This document shows, piece by piece, positions 56,287 to 64,000 of a DNA stretch of 64,000 nt. A model generated the notes under the pieces. It had not been told where the DNA came from, made no database searches, and worked only from the letters and a program-made list of their open reading frames with translations. The position numbers were made by a program, and so were the translations under genes. The DNA is from Streptomyces sp. NBC_01750 (lineage in GTDB: Bacteria > Actinomycetota > Actinomycetes > Streptomycetales > Streptomycetaceae). Every line of letters starts with the position of its first letter. The stretch's first letter is position 1. The DNA is taken from positions 7,628,001-7,692,000 of the forward strand of contig NZ_CP109137.1 of the NCBI RefSeq assembly GCF_035918095.1, read 5' to 3'.

Positions 56287-57138
56287 ATGGCGATCATCGA
56301 CGCCCACCACCACGTCTGGGACCTGTCCGTACGGGACCAGGACTGGATCACCGGTCCCGACCTGGCGCCCATCCGCCGCGACTTCACCCTCGACGACCTC
56401 AGGCCCGAGGCACACGCCGCGGGCGTACGCGCCACCGTCCTCGTCCAGACGGTCGCCGTCGCCGAGGAGACCCCGGAGTTCCTCGCCCTCGCCGACGGCA
56501 GCGACCTCGTCGCGGGAGTCGTCGGCTGGACCGACCTCACCGCTCCCGATGTCGCCGACACCTTGGCGGCTTTGCGCGAACGCCCGGGCGGGGACCGGCT
56601 GGTCGGCATCCGCCACCAGGTCCAGGGCGAGAGCGACCCCGAGTGGCTGCTCCGCCCCGACGTACTGCGCGGTCTCTCCGCCGTCGCCTCCGCCGGACTC
56701 GTCTACGACCTTGTGGTGCTGCCGAAGCAGCTGCCCGCGGCGTCGGAGGCGGCGGCCCGGCTGCCCGGGCTCACCTTCGTACTCGACCATCTCGGCAAGC
56801 CGTCCATCGCCTCGAAGGAACTGGAGCCCTGGGCGAGCGATGTGCGCGCCCTCGCGGCCCGGCCGAACACCGTCTGCAAACTCTCCGGCCTGGTGACCGA
56901 AGCGGCGTGGTCCACCTGGACAACGCCGGATCTGAGTCCGTACGCAGACACGGTCCTCGACGCCTTCGGCCCCGGCCGGCTGATGTTCGGATCCGATTGG
57001 CCGGTGTGCCGGCTGGCCGCCGGCTACGGCGAGGTGGTCGCCGCGGCCCGCGCGCTCACGCGGCGGCTGGGTGACGGCGAACGCGGCGCGGTGTTCGGGA
57101 CCACGGCGAGCCGCGTCTACGGTCTGCGGGAGGTGTGA
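56287..57138 (+). CDS. L-fuconolactonase-like amidohydrolase
   Basis: A 283-residue metal-dependent hydrolase of the amidohydrolase-2 family. The HxH metal motif opens the protein (IDAHHHVWD), FVLDHLGKP carries the next metal or catalytic His, and the conserved GSDWPV is near the C-terminus. It would open L-fuconolactone to L-fuconate. Third gene of the coupled fucose operon; later dehydratase and aldolase steps are not encoded in the window. Confidence 0.88.
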   Translation: MAIIDAHHHVWDLSVRDQDWITGPDLAPIRRDFTLDDLRPEAHAAGVRATVLVQTVAVAEETPEFLALADGSDLVAGVVGWTDLTAPDVADTLAALRERPGGDRLVGIRHQVQGESDPEWLLRPDVLRGLSAVASAGLVYDLVVLPKQLPAASEAAARLPGLTFVLDHLGKPSIASKELEPWASDVRALAARPNTVCKLSGLVTEAAWSTWTTPDLSPYADTVLDAFGPGRLMFGSDWPVCRLAAGYGEVVAAARALTRRLGDGERGAVFGTTASRVYGLREV

Positions 57139-57175
57139 ACCTGCGGCCGCCGTGCCCCTGCGGCACCCTGGATGC

Positions 57176-58036
57176 ATGCCGGAACTGCCCGAAGTCGAAG
57201 CGCTGAGAGAGTTCCTCGACAGCCACCTGGTGGGACAGGAGATCGCCCGCGTCCTGCCGCTGGCGATCAGCGTCCTCAAGACGTACGACCCGCCACTCAC
57301 CGCCGTCGAAGGCGCCACCGTCACCGCCGTGGACCGGCACGGGAAATGGCTCGACATCGGCGCGGGCGGCCTCCATCTCGTGACCCATCTCGCCCGGGCG
57401 GGCTGGCTCCAGTGGAAGGACGAATTCCCGGCCGCGCCGCCACGCCCGGGCAGGGGCCCGCTCGCCCTGCGCACCATCCTGACGGGCGGCGGCGGCTTCG
57501 ACCTCACCGAGGCCGGCACCACCAAACGCCTCGCCGTCCACCTCGTGCACGACCCGGTAGAGGTGCCCGGCATCGCCCGGCTCGGCCCCGACCCGCTCGC
57601 CGACGACTTCGACCGTGACGCCTTCGCCGCGCTGCTCGCCGGGGAACGCCGGCAGATCAAGGGTGCTCTGCGCGACCAGAGCCTCATCGCCGGCATCGGC
57701 AACGCGTACAGCGACGAGATCCTGCACGTCGCCAGGATGTCGCCGTTCAAGCCCGTGCAGAACCTCGACGAGGACGCGATCACCGTGCTGTACGAGGCGC
57801 TGCGCTCCACCCTGCGCGAAGCCGTCGAGCGCTCGCGCGGCGTGGCGGCGGGCCGGCTCAAGGCCGAGAAGAAGAGCGGCCTGCGGGTCCATGGGCGTAC
57901 CGGACAGCCGTGCCCCGTCTGCGGCGACACCATCCGCGAGGTCTCCTTCAGCGACTCCTCGCTGCAGTACTGCGCCACCTGCCAGACCGGCGGCAAGCCG
58001 CTCGCGGACCGCAGGCTCTCCCGGCTGCTGAAGTAG
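57176..58036 (+). CDS. Fpg/Nei-family DNA glycosylase
   Basis: A 286-residue base-excision repair enzyme. MPELPEVE gives the catalytic Pro2 and Glu3, and a C-terminal zinc finger (PCPVCGDT and CATCQ) is intact. The DNA-binding helix-two-turn-helix region KGALRDQSLIAGIGNAYSDE is present. The ATG at 57176 is required by the Pro2 mechanism; earlier in-frame codons cannot be the start. Removes oxidised bases such as 8-oxoguanine or related lesions. Confidence 0.95.
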   Translation: MPELPEVEALREFLDSHLVGQEIARVLPLAISVLKTYDPPLTAVEGATVTAVDRHGKWLDIGAGGLHLVTHLARAGWLQWKDEFPAAPPRPGRGPLALRTILTGGGGFDLTEAGTTKRLAVHLVHDPVEVPGIARLGPDPLADDFDRDAFAALLAGERRQIKGALRDQSLIAGIGNAYSDEILHVARMSPFKPVQNLDEDAITVLYEALRSTLREAVERSRGVAAGRLKAEKKSGLRVHGRTGQPCPVCGDTIREVSFSDSSLQYCATCQTGGKPLADRRLSRLLK

Positions 58037-58066
58037 CACCGCCCGGCCCGAAAACCCCGTGTTCGG

Positions 58067-58127
58067 CCGGCAATTCCGAGTTCCGGCAATTCGGAGTGCC
58101 GAAATCCTGACTCCGGCAATTCGGAGT
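58067..58127. repeat. Three near-identical 15-bp repeats after the glycosylase gene
   Basis: CCGGCAATTC followed by C/G and GAGT occurs at 58067-58081, 58083-58097 and 58113-58127. The third copy is embedded in a hairpin ACTCCG/CGGAGT. REP-like element or decayed terminator. Confidence 0.7.
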
Positions 58128-58143
58128 CCCTGGAGTTCCGGAG

Positions 58144-58815
58144 CTATCCCCTGAGTGTGACCACAGGCCGTCCGTCGAGGGTACGGACCTCCCACCGGCC
58201 GATCTCGCCGATCCGCACGTCCGTACCTCCCTGGATGTCCAGCGGCTGCTCATGCCCCGGCGTGTCCGGATTCCCGTAACCGCCCGCCGGCACCGCCCAG
58301 CTGAGGACAGGATGCTCGATGCCGTCCTTTCCGATGGCGATCAGCCGGCATTTGCTCGGTCCGGTCAGGCCCGCGAGCCGCAGTGCGACGGAAGTGCCCC
58401 ATGCACGGTCCTGGATCGCGGCGGACGCGGTGACACCGGTCGTGGCGTCCTTCGCCGCCACCTGCCGCCCGGCAGGGGGTGCGGCGTCCTGGAGTGCCAC
58501 CACCGCGGCGGGCGCCCCGACGATCAGCGCGGCGGCCGCCGCGACCAGCCGCAGCCGGCGCCCGTTGCTCCGTCGCCGCACCATCGTGACCTCGGCGGCG
58601 AGCCGCTCGAGCAGCTGCCCGGAGGGCAAGGGGGGCTCGACCCGGCCGGGACCGCCCAGTTCGGACAGGGACGCGGCGAGGGAGGCGAAGTCGGAGAGCT
58701 GTACGGTGCAGGTGACGCAGTCGGACAGATGCTCCTCGAAGCGGAAAGCGTCCGCGGGCTCCAGGACGCCCAGCGCATAGGCGGCCACGTCCCGGTGCCG
58801 CTCCTGCATGCTCAT
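58144..58815 (-). CDS. Zinc-finger anti-sigma factor
   Basis: A 223-residue membrane-anchored anti-sigma factor. The N-terminal zinc site is HxxxCxxC (His29, Cys33, Cys36; EEHLSDCVTC), followed by a single transmembrane helix (LVAAAAALIVGAPAAVVAL) and an extracytoplasmic domain with DRAWGTSVALRLAGL. The ATG at 58813-58815 has GAGGACCC upstream. Its partner ECF sigma factor is not visible on either side, so it may be encoded elsewhere. Confidence 0.88.
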   Translation of the reverse strand: MSMQERHRDVAAYALGVLEPADAFRFEEHLSDCVTCTVQLSDFASLAASLSELGGPGRVEPPLPSGQLLERLAAEVTMVRRRSNGRRLRLVAAAAALIVGAPAAVVALQDAAPPAGRQVAAKDATTGVTASAAIQDRAWGTSVALRLAGLTGPSKCRLIAIGKDGIEHPVLSWAVPAGGYGNPDTPGHEQPLDIQGGTDVRIGEIGRWEVRTLDGRPVVTLRG

Positions 58816-58909
58816 GGGTCCTCGATTCGTCACTTGCGGTGGTGCGTCTGACGCGGTCTGTCGCCCAGGAGTACGGATCAGGCCGCCGCTCTGCTCAACT
58901 TTGTGCGCG

Positions 58910-59101
58910 ATGAGCGCAACCGCCCCTGTGGTTCGGGTCGTGGGGGTGTGCGACGGGGCTCGATCGCCGAACTCCCGAGGCCACCCGCAGCTCTGCGACC
59001 CGTACCGGACCGCGTACCTCGACGAGCCCGACGCACCAGCGATGGCGGCGATGTTCTCGCCGGAGGACCTGCTCGACGGTCACGGCGACGACAGCCCGTA
59101 G
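58910..59101 (+). CDS. Short hypothetical protein (63 residues)
   Basis: A frame starting MSATAPVVRVVGVCDG and ending DGHGDDSP just before the LytTR regulator gene, 33 bp away. No clear Shine-Dalgarno sequence or domain. It may be a small leader-encoded protein or chance. Confidence 0.35.
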   Translation: MSATAPVVRVVGVCDGARSPNSRGHPQLCDPYRTAYLDEPDAPAMAAMFSPEDLLDGHGDDSP

Positions 59102-59134
59102 TCCCGGAATCGAGCCGCGCATACACTCCGCAGC

Positions 59135-59968
59135 ATGCTGCGCGTACTGGCTGTCGACGACGAGAAACCGGCACTCGAAGAACTGCTCTACCTCCTCCGC
59201 TCGGACGCACGCATCAGGAGCGCGGAAGGGGCCACGGACGCCACCGAGGCGCTGCGCCGCATCAGCCGCGCCCTGGACGCGGGCCCGGACGGCGAGGACG
59301 GCATCGACGTCGTCTTCCTCGACATCCACATGGCCGGGCTCACCGGACTCGACGTCGCCAGACTGCTGGCCGGCTTCGCCAGGCCGCCGCTCATTGTCTT
59401 CGTCACCGCGCACGAGGGATTCGCCGTCCAGGCCTTCGACCTCAAGGCCGTCGACTATGTGCTCAAGCCGGTGCGCAGGGAACGGCTGGCCGAAGCGGTA
59501 CGGCGCGTCCGTGACCTGGTCGTCGCGGCGCGCGAGGCGCGGCAGCCCGACCCGCTGGGACCTGCCGTACCCGCCCATGTACCGCACACCGCATCCGCCG
59601 TGGCACAGCACGACCTGCCGGGCACAGTCGCCGGCGCGGAACAGATCCCGGTCGAGCTCGGCGGTGTGACGCGCTTCGTGCCGATCGACGACATCGCCTA
59701 CGTCGAGGCACAGGGGGACTACGCACGCCTGCACACCAAGGACGGCAGCCACCTGGTGCGCATCCCGCTCTCCACTCTGGAGGAGCGCTGGGCCTCCCGC
59801 GGCTTCGTACGGATACACCGCAGCCATCTCGTCGCCCTCGCACGCATCGACGAACTGCGCCTCGACGCCGGGGCCACCACCGTCCGCGTGGGCGCCGCCG
59901 AACTCGCCGTAAGCCGCCGCCATGCGCGTCAGCTGCGTGATCTGCTGATGCGGCACGCCAGGGGCTGA
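59135..59968 (+). CDS. LytTR-family response regulator
   Basis: A 277-residue response regulator. The receiver domain has Asp8/Asp9 (VDDE), phospho-acceptor Asp63 (FLDIHM) and Lys111 (VLKPV). After a linker the C-terminal LytTR DNA-binding domain shows VPIDDIAYVEAQGDYARLHT and FVRIHRSHLVALA. The LytS-type kinase at 62702-63922 is its likely partner, separated by the symporter and two small genes. Confidence 0.92.
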   Translation: MLRVLAVDDEKPALEELLYLLRSDARIRSAEGATDATEALRRISRALDAGPDGEDGIDVVFLDIHMAGLTGLDVARLLAGFARPPLIVFVTAHEGFAVQAFDLKAVDYVLKPVRRERLAEAVRRVRDLVVAAREARQPDPLGPAVPAHVPHTASAVAQHDLPGTVAGAEQIPVELGGVTRFVPIDDIAYVEAQGDYARLHTKDGSHLVRIPLSTLEERWASRGFVRIHRSHLVALARIDELRLDAGATTVRVGAAELAVSRRHARQLRDLLMRHARG

Positions 59969-60206
59969 GCCGCGGCCGATCCCCGCCCTCGACCGGCCCC
60001 AGATCCCGACCGGCCTCCGCCCTCGAGGCCTCCGTCCCCGACCGCGACAGCGCGACGACCGTTCGACGGTCGTGGAGAGCCGCTCGTCGTCCCGGCGTGG
60101 CCGTACGGCGACGGGCGTCATCCACTGACAGCGCTGCCACCGGATTCGGCGGCAGCCGCCCCCGTCCGCCGCCTAGCCTTGATCGGGCAAGCGGCGAAGG
60201 GGCCTG

Positions 60207-60479
60207 ATGTCCGATATCGAAGCACTGCTGGAGGAGCTCAGAAGCCTTCCGGCCACCCGGGTGTCCAGCCCTCGTGACCTCGAGGCGCTCCTGGCGACAG
60301 TGAGGAGCGCGGCCGGCCGCTGGGCGGATGTGCTCTACGAGATCCAGGAATCGGCCCAGGGACTCGTCGGCCCCCGCGCCGAAGCCGCCCTCGAAGTCGC
60401 CTTTCGCAGGGCCGAGGAGTCGTACGTCGAGCTCGAGATCGCCCTGAGCGACTGCGCCGCCCGGCGGACGAGCCACTGA
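60207..60479 (+). CDS. Small helical hypothetical protein (90 residues)
   Basis: A frame beginning MSDIEALLEELRSLPATRV, all helical in composition, with GGCGAAGGGG upstream. Acidic and probably coiled-coil forming. No family recognised. It lies between the response regulator and a small membrane protein. Confidence 0.5.
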   Translation: MSDIEALLEELRSLPATRVSSPRDLEALLATVRSAAGRWADVLYEIQESAQGLVGPRAEAALEVAFRRAEESYVELEIALSDCAARRTSH

Positions 60480-60564
60480 GCGGCCGGCGTCTACCGTCGG
60501 TAATCGCGCCTGCGTAGACTCCACACGCCCCGAGGTTCGCCGAGAGACGCTGGAGCGGACGACG

Positions 60565-60945
60565 ATGTCTGCAGAGCAACCACCCCGCCGCGAGGTCGTC
60601 ACCGGTGTGCCGCGCAGCGCCAAACGGCCGCCCGGACACGCCCCCGCCCGGTCCGAGATCAGCGAGCAGACCACCCTCGGCGCCACCTACGTACGCTCCT
60701 TGATGCGCAGCCAGCTGCGGGCCGCGCTCTACGCACTGGGGACACTCGCTCTGCTCGTGGGCTCACTGCCGCTGCTCTTCGCGCTCCCTGCCGCGTTCGA
60801 CGGCACCCTCTCCTCGCCCGAGCCCTTCGTCTGGGCAGCGCTCGGCGTGGCGGTCTACCCCGTGATGTGGCTGACCGCCCGCCGGTACGTACGCCGGGCC
60901 GAGCGCAACGAGCAGGACTTCACCAGGCTCGTCGAAGGGCGCTGA
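60565..60945 (+). CDS. Small membrane protein before the symporter
   Basis: A 126-residue protein. A charged N-terminal 45 residues precede two hydrophobic segments (LRAALYALGTLALLVGSLP and VWAALGVAVYPVMWLTA), followed by a basic tail. It resembles the small DUF485-like partner that precedes ActP-type symporters. The symporter start follows 23 bp after its stop. Confidence 0.75.
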   Translation: MSAEQPPRREVVTGVPRSAKRPPGHAPARSEISEQTTLGATYVRSLMRSQLRAALYALGTLALLVGSLPLLFALPAAFDGTLSSPEPFVWAALGVAVYPVMWLTARRYVRRAERNEQDFTRLVEGR

Positions 60946-60968
60946 AGGGCGCTCCCGGAGGATACGAC

Positions 60969-62705
60969 GTGAACCAGACCTACGCGGTGACCGCTGTCAC
61001 CGTCGTGGTGCTCGCCACTGTGCTCATCGGCGCGCTCGGCCTGCGAATATCCCGCACCACCTCCGACTTCTACGTCGCGTCCCGCACGGTGAAGCCCGGC
61101 CTCAACGCCGCCGCCATCAGCGGCGAGTACCTCTCCGCCGCGTCCTTCCTCGGGATCGCGGGCCTGGTGCTCCTCCAGGGCCCCGACATGCTCTGGTACC
61201 CGGTCGGTTACACCGCCGGCCACCTCGTTCTGCTGGTGCTGGTCGCCGCACCGCTGCGCCGCTCGGGGGCGTACACCCTCTCCGACTTCGCCGAGGCCCG
61301 GCTCGAGTCCGCCGCCGTACGCCGGCTCGCCAGCCTCTTCGTCGTCGGCATCGGCTGGCTCTATCTGCTGCCCCAACTCCAGGGCGCGGGACTGACCCTG
61401 GAGATCCTCACCGGCGCGCCGAACTGGGTCGGCGGCCTAGTTGTCGCCTTTGTCGTCACGGGGGCCGTCGCCGCGGGCGGCATGCGCAGTATCACCTTCG
61501 TCCAGGCCTTCCAGTACTGGCTCAAGCTCACCGCGCTGCTGGTGCCCGCGCTCTTTCTCGTCGCGGCCTGGCTCGGTGACGACGCACCCCGCGCCCGCTT
61601 CGACGCGCCCACGCTCTTCCGCGAACACACCGTCGTACGCGTCGACGACACCGTCCGGATCGATCTCGAGGGACCGCTCACCCTCGCCGTCTCCGGTGAC
61701 ATCGACGGCACACCGTACGAGGAGGAGCGGCGGATCACCCTCGGCAAAGGCACCCACCGTGTCGAGGCGGGCACCACGCTGCGCTTCCCGCAGGGTGCCG
61801 AAGTGCCCGCGCGGGCCACCTCCGGGTCCGATCCGGCCGGCTGGTCCCAGCCCCTTTCCGGCGGCCGCGACGGCTACCACCTCTATGCGACGTACGGCCT
61901 TGTCCTCGCCACCTTTCTCGGCACGATGGGACTCCCGCATGTCGCCGTCCGCTTCTACACCAGCCCCAACGGACGCGCCGCGCGTCGCACGACGCTGGTC
62001 GTCCTCGGACTGATCGGCGCGTTCTATCTGCTGCCGCCGGTCTACGGAGCGCTCGGGCGGATCTACGCACCCGAACTCGCCCTCACCGGCGACGCGGATG
62101 CCGCCGTGCTGGTGTTGCCCGAACGGATCATCGGGGGCATCGCGGGGGATCTGCTCGGGGCGCTCCTCGCGGGCGGTGCCTTCGCGGCATTCCTGTCCAC
62201 CGCCTCCGGACTGACCATGTCCGTCGCCGGTGTGATCACGCAGGATGTGCTGCCCGCGCGTGGTGTGCGGAGCTTCCGGCTCGCGACTCTCCTCGCCATG
62301 ACGGTGCCGCTCGGAGTGAGCGTCGTTGCCACCAATGTGCCGGTCGCCGACGCGGTGGGGCTGGCGTTCGCCGTCTCGGCCTCCTCGTTCTGCCCGCTGC
62401 TGGTGCTCGGCATCTGGTGGCGCGGGCTCACGCCGCCCGGTGCCGCCGCCGGACTGGTGACCGGCGGGGGCGCCGCGCTGACCGCGGTGATGGCCACCCG
62501 CGCGGGTCTCGCGCCGGCGGGCTGGCCGCACACTTTGATGGCCTGGCCCGCCGTGTGGTCGGTGCCCCTCGGCTTCCTGACCATGGTGGTGGTGTCACTG
62601 GCCACCCCGGGACACGTACCTCCCGGAGCCGCCGCCATCCTCGCTCGGCTGCATCTGCCGGAAGACTTCGCCGGCAGGCCGCAGCCCGAAGGAGCCGAAC
62701 GATGA
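60969..62705 (+). CDS. Cation/solute symporter (ActP-like SSS family)
   Basis: A 578-residue sodium:solute symporter. FYVASRTVKPGLNAAAISGE and SAASFLGIAGLVLL are the SSS N-terminal signature, as in ActP-type acetate/monocarboxylate symporters. A hydrophilic insert of about 100 residues lies near 215-320 between membrane helices. GTG start seven bases after GGAGG. It is sandwiched between a LytT regulator and LytS kinase, suggesting substrate-responsive control. Confidence 0.9.
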   Translation: MNQTYAVTAVTVVVLATVLIGALGLRISRTTSDFYVASRTVKPGLNAAAISGEYLSAASFLGIAGLVLLQGPDMLWYPVGYTAGHLVLLVLVAAPLRRSGAYTLSDFAEARLESAAVRRLASLFVVGIGWLYLLPQLQGAGLTLEILTGAPNWVGGLVVAFVVTGAVAAGGMRSITFVQAFQYWLKLTALLVPALFLVAAWLGDDAPRARFDAPTLFREHTVVRVDDTVRIDLEGPLTLAVSGDIDGTPYEEERRITLGKGTHRVEAGTTLRFPQGAEVPARATSGSDPAGWSQPLSGGRDGYHLYATYGLVLATFLGTMGLPHVAVRFYTSPNGRAARRTTLVVLGLIGAFYLLPPVYGALGRIYAPELALTGDADAAVLVLPERIIGGIAGDLLGALLAGGAFAAFLSTASGLTMSVAGVITQDVLPARGVRSFRLATLLAMTVPLGVSVVATNVPVADAVGLAFAVSASSFCPLLVLGIWWRGLTPPGAAAGLVTGGGAALTAVMATRAGLAPAGWPHTLMAWPAVWSVPLGFLTMVVVSLATPGHVPPGAAAILARLHLPEDFAGRPQPEGAER

Positions 62706-63922
62706 CCGGGATCGGTATGGCCGCACTCGCCGCGGCAGGAGCGGTACTGCTCGCGGCGGGCATCGCCATCGGACGCCTGACCGCACGACGGGGCGCCAAA
62801 GCCGACCTCGATCTCGGTACGCCCGTGGAACGGGCCACCTTCCACACCCTGCACACCGCCTCGCTGGCCGCGCCCCCGTTGCGCGCCGGCCTCACCGAGG
62901 ACACCGCGCGCAAGGCCGCCCGCCGGCTGCGCTCACTGCTCGGAACCGAGGCACTCTGCCTGACCGACCGTGAATCGGTGCTTGCCTGGGACGGCCCCGG
63001 CGCCGACCACCATGGCCAGGGGGTGATGGTGCGCGTCGCCGAAATGCTGGACTCCGGGCGCAGCCAGAGCGTGCGCACCGAGTGCGAGGACCTGGAGTGC
63101 CCGCTGCGCTGGGCCGTAATCGCCCCGCTGACCGGGGAGGAAGGAGTGCTCGGCGCGCTCGTCGCCTACGGGTCGCGGGAGTCGGCCGTCCTGGTGCGGG
63201 CCGCGACGGAGGTCGCCCGCTGGGTCTCCGTACAGCTGGAACTGGCGGAGCTCGACCGTTCCCGCACCCGGCTGATCGAGGCCGAGATCCGCGCCCTGCG
63301 CGCCCAGATATCGCCGCACTTCATCTTCAACTCGCTCGCCGCGATCGCCTCGTTCGTCCGCACCGACCCGGAGCGTGCCCGCGAACTGCTTCTGGAATTC
63401 GCCGACTTCACCCGCTACTCCTTCCGCAGGCACGGTGACTTCACCAATCTCGCCGATGAACTGCGCTCCATCGAGCAGTACTTGGCGCTCGCCGGGGCCC
63501 GGTTCGGCGACCGGCTCAAGGTGACGCTCCAGGTGGCACCGGAGGTGCTGCCGGTGACCGTGCCGTTCCTGTGTCTGCAGCCGCTCGTCGAGAACGCCGT
63601 CAAGCACGGTCTGGAGGACTCCAGGAACGAATGCCGGGTCACCATCGCGGCGCGGGACGCCGGGGCCGAGGCCGTGGTGACCATCGAGGACGACGGTGTG
63701 GGCATGGACCCGGCAGTGCTGCGCGGGATCCTCGCGGGGGAGCGGCCGCCCTCGTCGGGCATCGGACTGTCCAACGTCGACGACCGGCTGCGCCAGGTGT
63801 ACGGGGACGACTACGGACTCGTCATCGAGACAGGCGTCGGCGCGGGCATGAAAATCACGATGCGGATCCCCAAGTACCGGGCGGGTGTGCACTGGTCGGC
63901 CGGCCGCCGGGCCGGCGGATGA
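62702..63922 (+). CDS. LytS-type sensor histidine kinase
   Basis: A 406-residue kinase. One N-terminal membrane helix (AALAAAGAVLLAAGIAIG) precedes a GAF-like region and a His-kinase domain of the LytS type with phospho-acceptor His206 (ISPHFIFNSL) and the ATP site VENAVKHGLEDS, then IEDDGVGMD and SGIGLSNVDDRL. Coupled by ATGA to the symporter. It probably phosphorylates the LytTR regulator encoded upstream. Confidence 0.92.
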   Translation: MTGIGMAALAAAGAVLLAAGIAIGRLTARRGAKADLDLGTPVERATFHTLHTASLAAPPLRAGLTEDTARKAARRLRSLLGTEALCLTDRESVLAWDGPGADHHGQGVMVRVAEMLDSGRSQSVRTECEDLECPLRWAVIAPLTGEEGVLGALVAYGSRESAVLVRAATEVARWVSVQLELAELDRSRTRLIEAEIRALRAQISPHFIFNSLAAIASFVRTDPERARELLLEFADFTRYSFRRHGDFTNLADELRSIEQYLALAGARFGDRLKVTLQVAPEVLPVTVPFLCLQPLVENAVKHGLEDSRNECRVTIAARDAGAEAVVTIEDDGVGMDPAVLRGILAGERPPSSGIGLSNVDDRLRQVYGDDYGLVIETGVGAGMKITMRIPKYRAGVHWSAGRRAGG

Positions 63923-64000
63923 GATGGCCGCTCCGCGTTTGGTCGCCCCACCACCTGTTTCGTAGGAACCGGTGACGTTGAGCGACGATGCGTAGGTGTA

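Noticed and set aside
55813..58119. 768-codon minus-strand open frame
   Set aside because: Shadow of the aldo-keto reductase, mutarotase, lactonase and Fpg-family genes; low-complexity composition and no recognisable domain.
63923..64000. Last 78 bases of the window
   Set aside because: No gene start, tRNA or repeat can be supported there.

Overview
The window is high-GC DNA from a Streptomyces-type actinomycete. Signs are heavy G/C third positions, frequent GTG starts, GTGA/ATGA translational coupling, two sugar ABC transporters with no ATPase gene of their own (as expected where one shared MsiK-type ATPase serves many importers), Rpf-type wall hydrolase, SpoIIE/RsbW-type regulators, actinobacterial glycogen genes, and only three in-frame TTA (bldA-dependent) codons found by eye. 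No tRNA, rRNA or CRISPR array was seen.

Layout. 1-5.7 kb: a tightly coupled minus-strand operon (alpha/beta hydrolase, caspase-VMAP protein, MoxR ATPase, vWA-like/STAND NTPase running off the left edge). This is a ternary MoxR-vWA-VMAP conflict system and the most interesting locus here. 5.7-16.2 kb: DUF350 and DoxX membrane proteins, an IS30 remnant, a lipid-kinase-like protein, a SulP transporter, PPK2, three-helix-bundle proteins, panD, a GNAT, a racemase-family protein, a proline-rich peptide and gnd. 16.5-22.6 kb: a polyol uptake and catabolism operon (DeoR regulator, binding protein, two permeases, zinc dehydrogenase, PfkB kinase). 22.6-26.7 kb: a cysteine hydrolase divergent from a GlxA-type regulator, and an HxlR regulator divergent from a luciferase-like protein, a WrbA-type flavoprotein and a membrane protein. 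26.8-32.8 kb: a beta-glucoside locus (GH1, two permeases, binding protein) divergent from a ROK repressor, with a palindrome between them. 32.9-39.3 kb: an Rpf-LysM-M23 wall hydrolase, an EamA transporter, an FhuF-like protein, glycogen genes and an RsbW-type ATPase.

39.3-47 kb is an eroded stretch: a GH114 gene without a start, joined to a fragment resembling an Agd3-type deacetylase; a 66-residue RibD-like fragment between an ArsR-type regulator and an SRPBCC protein; an SDR with two compensating indels; a 57-codon peptide gene with a strong ribosome-binding site and a perfect 19-bp terminator; and a GH29 alpha-L-fucosidase broken by a frameshift and an internal deletion. 47-53.3 kb: a lipase-maturation-factor protein, DUF1990/YndJ under twin palindromes, a DUF6777 lipoprotein and a PAS-GAF-PP2C-HATPase phosphatase. 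53.4-64 kb: a WS/DGAT acyltransferase with a hexanucleotide repeat, an intact L-fucose oxidation operon (aldo-keto reductase, mutarotase, lactonase), an Fpg-family glycosylase, an anti-sigma factor, and a LytT/ActP-like/LytS locus.

Functional links: fucose oxidation genes are intact while the fucosidase 8 kb away is dead. TTA codons in the conflict operon, the Rpf wall hydrolase and the glycogen synthase-type gene suggest that these three are tied to development.
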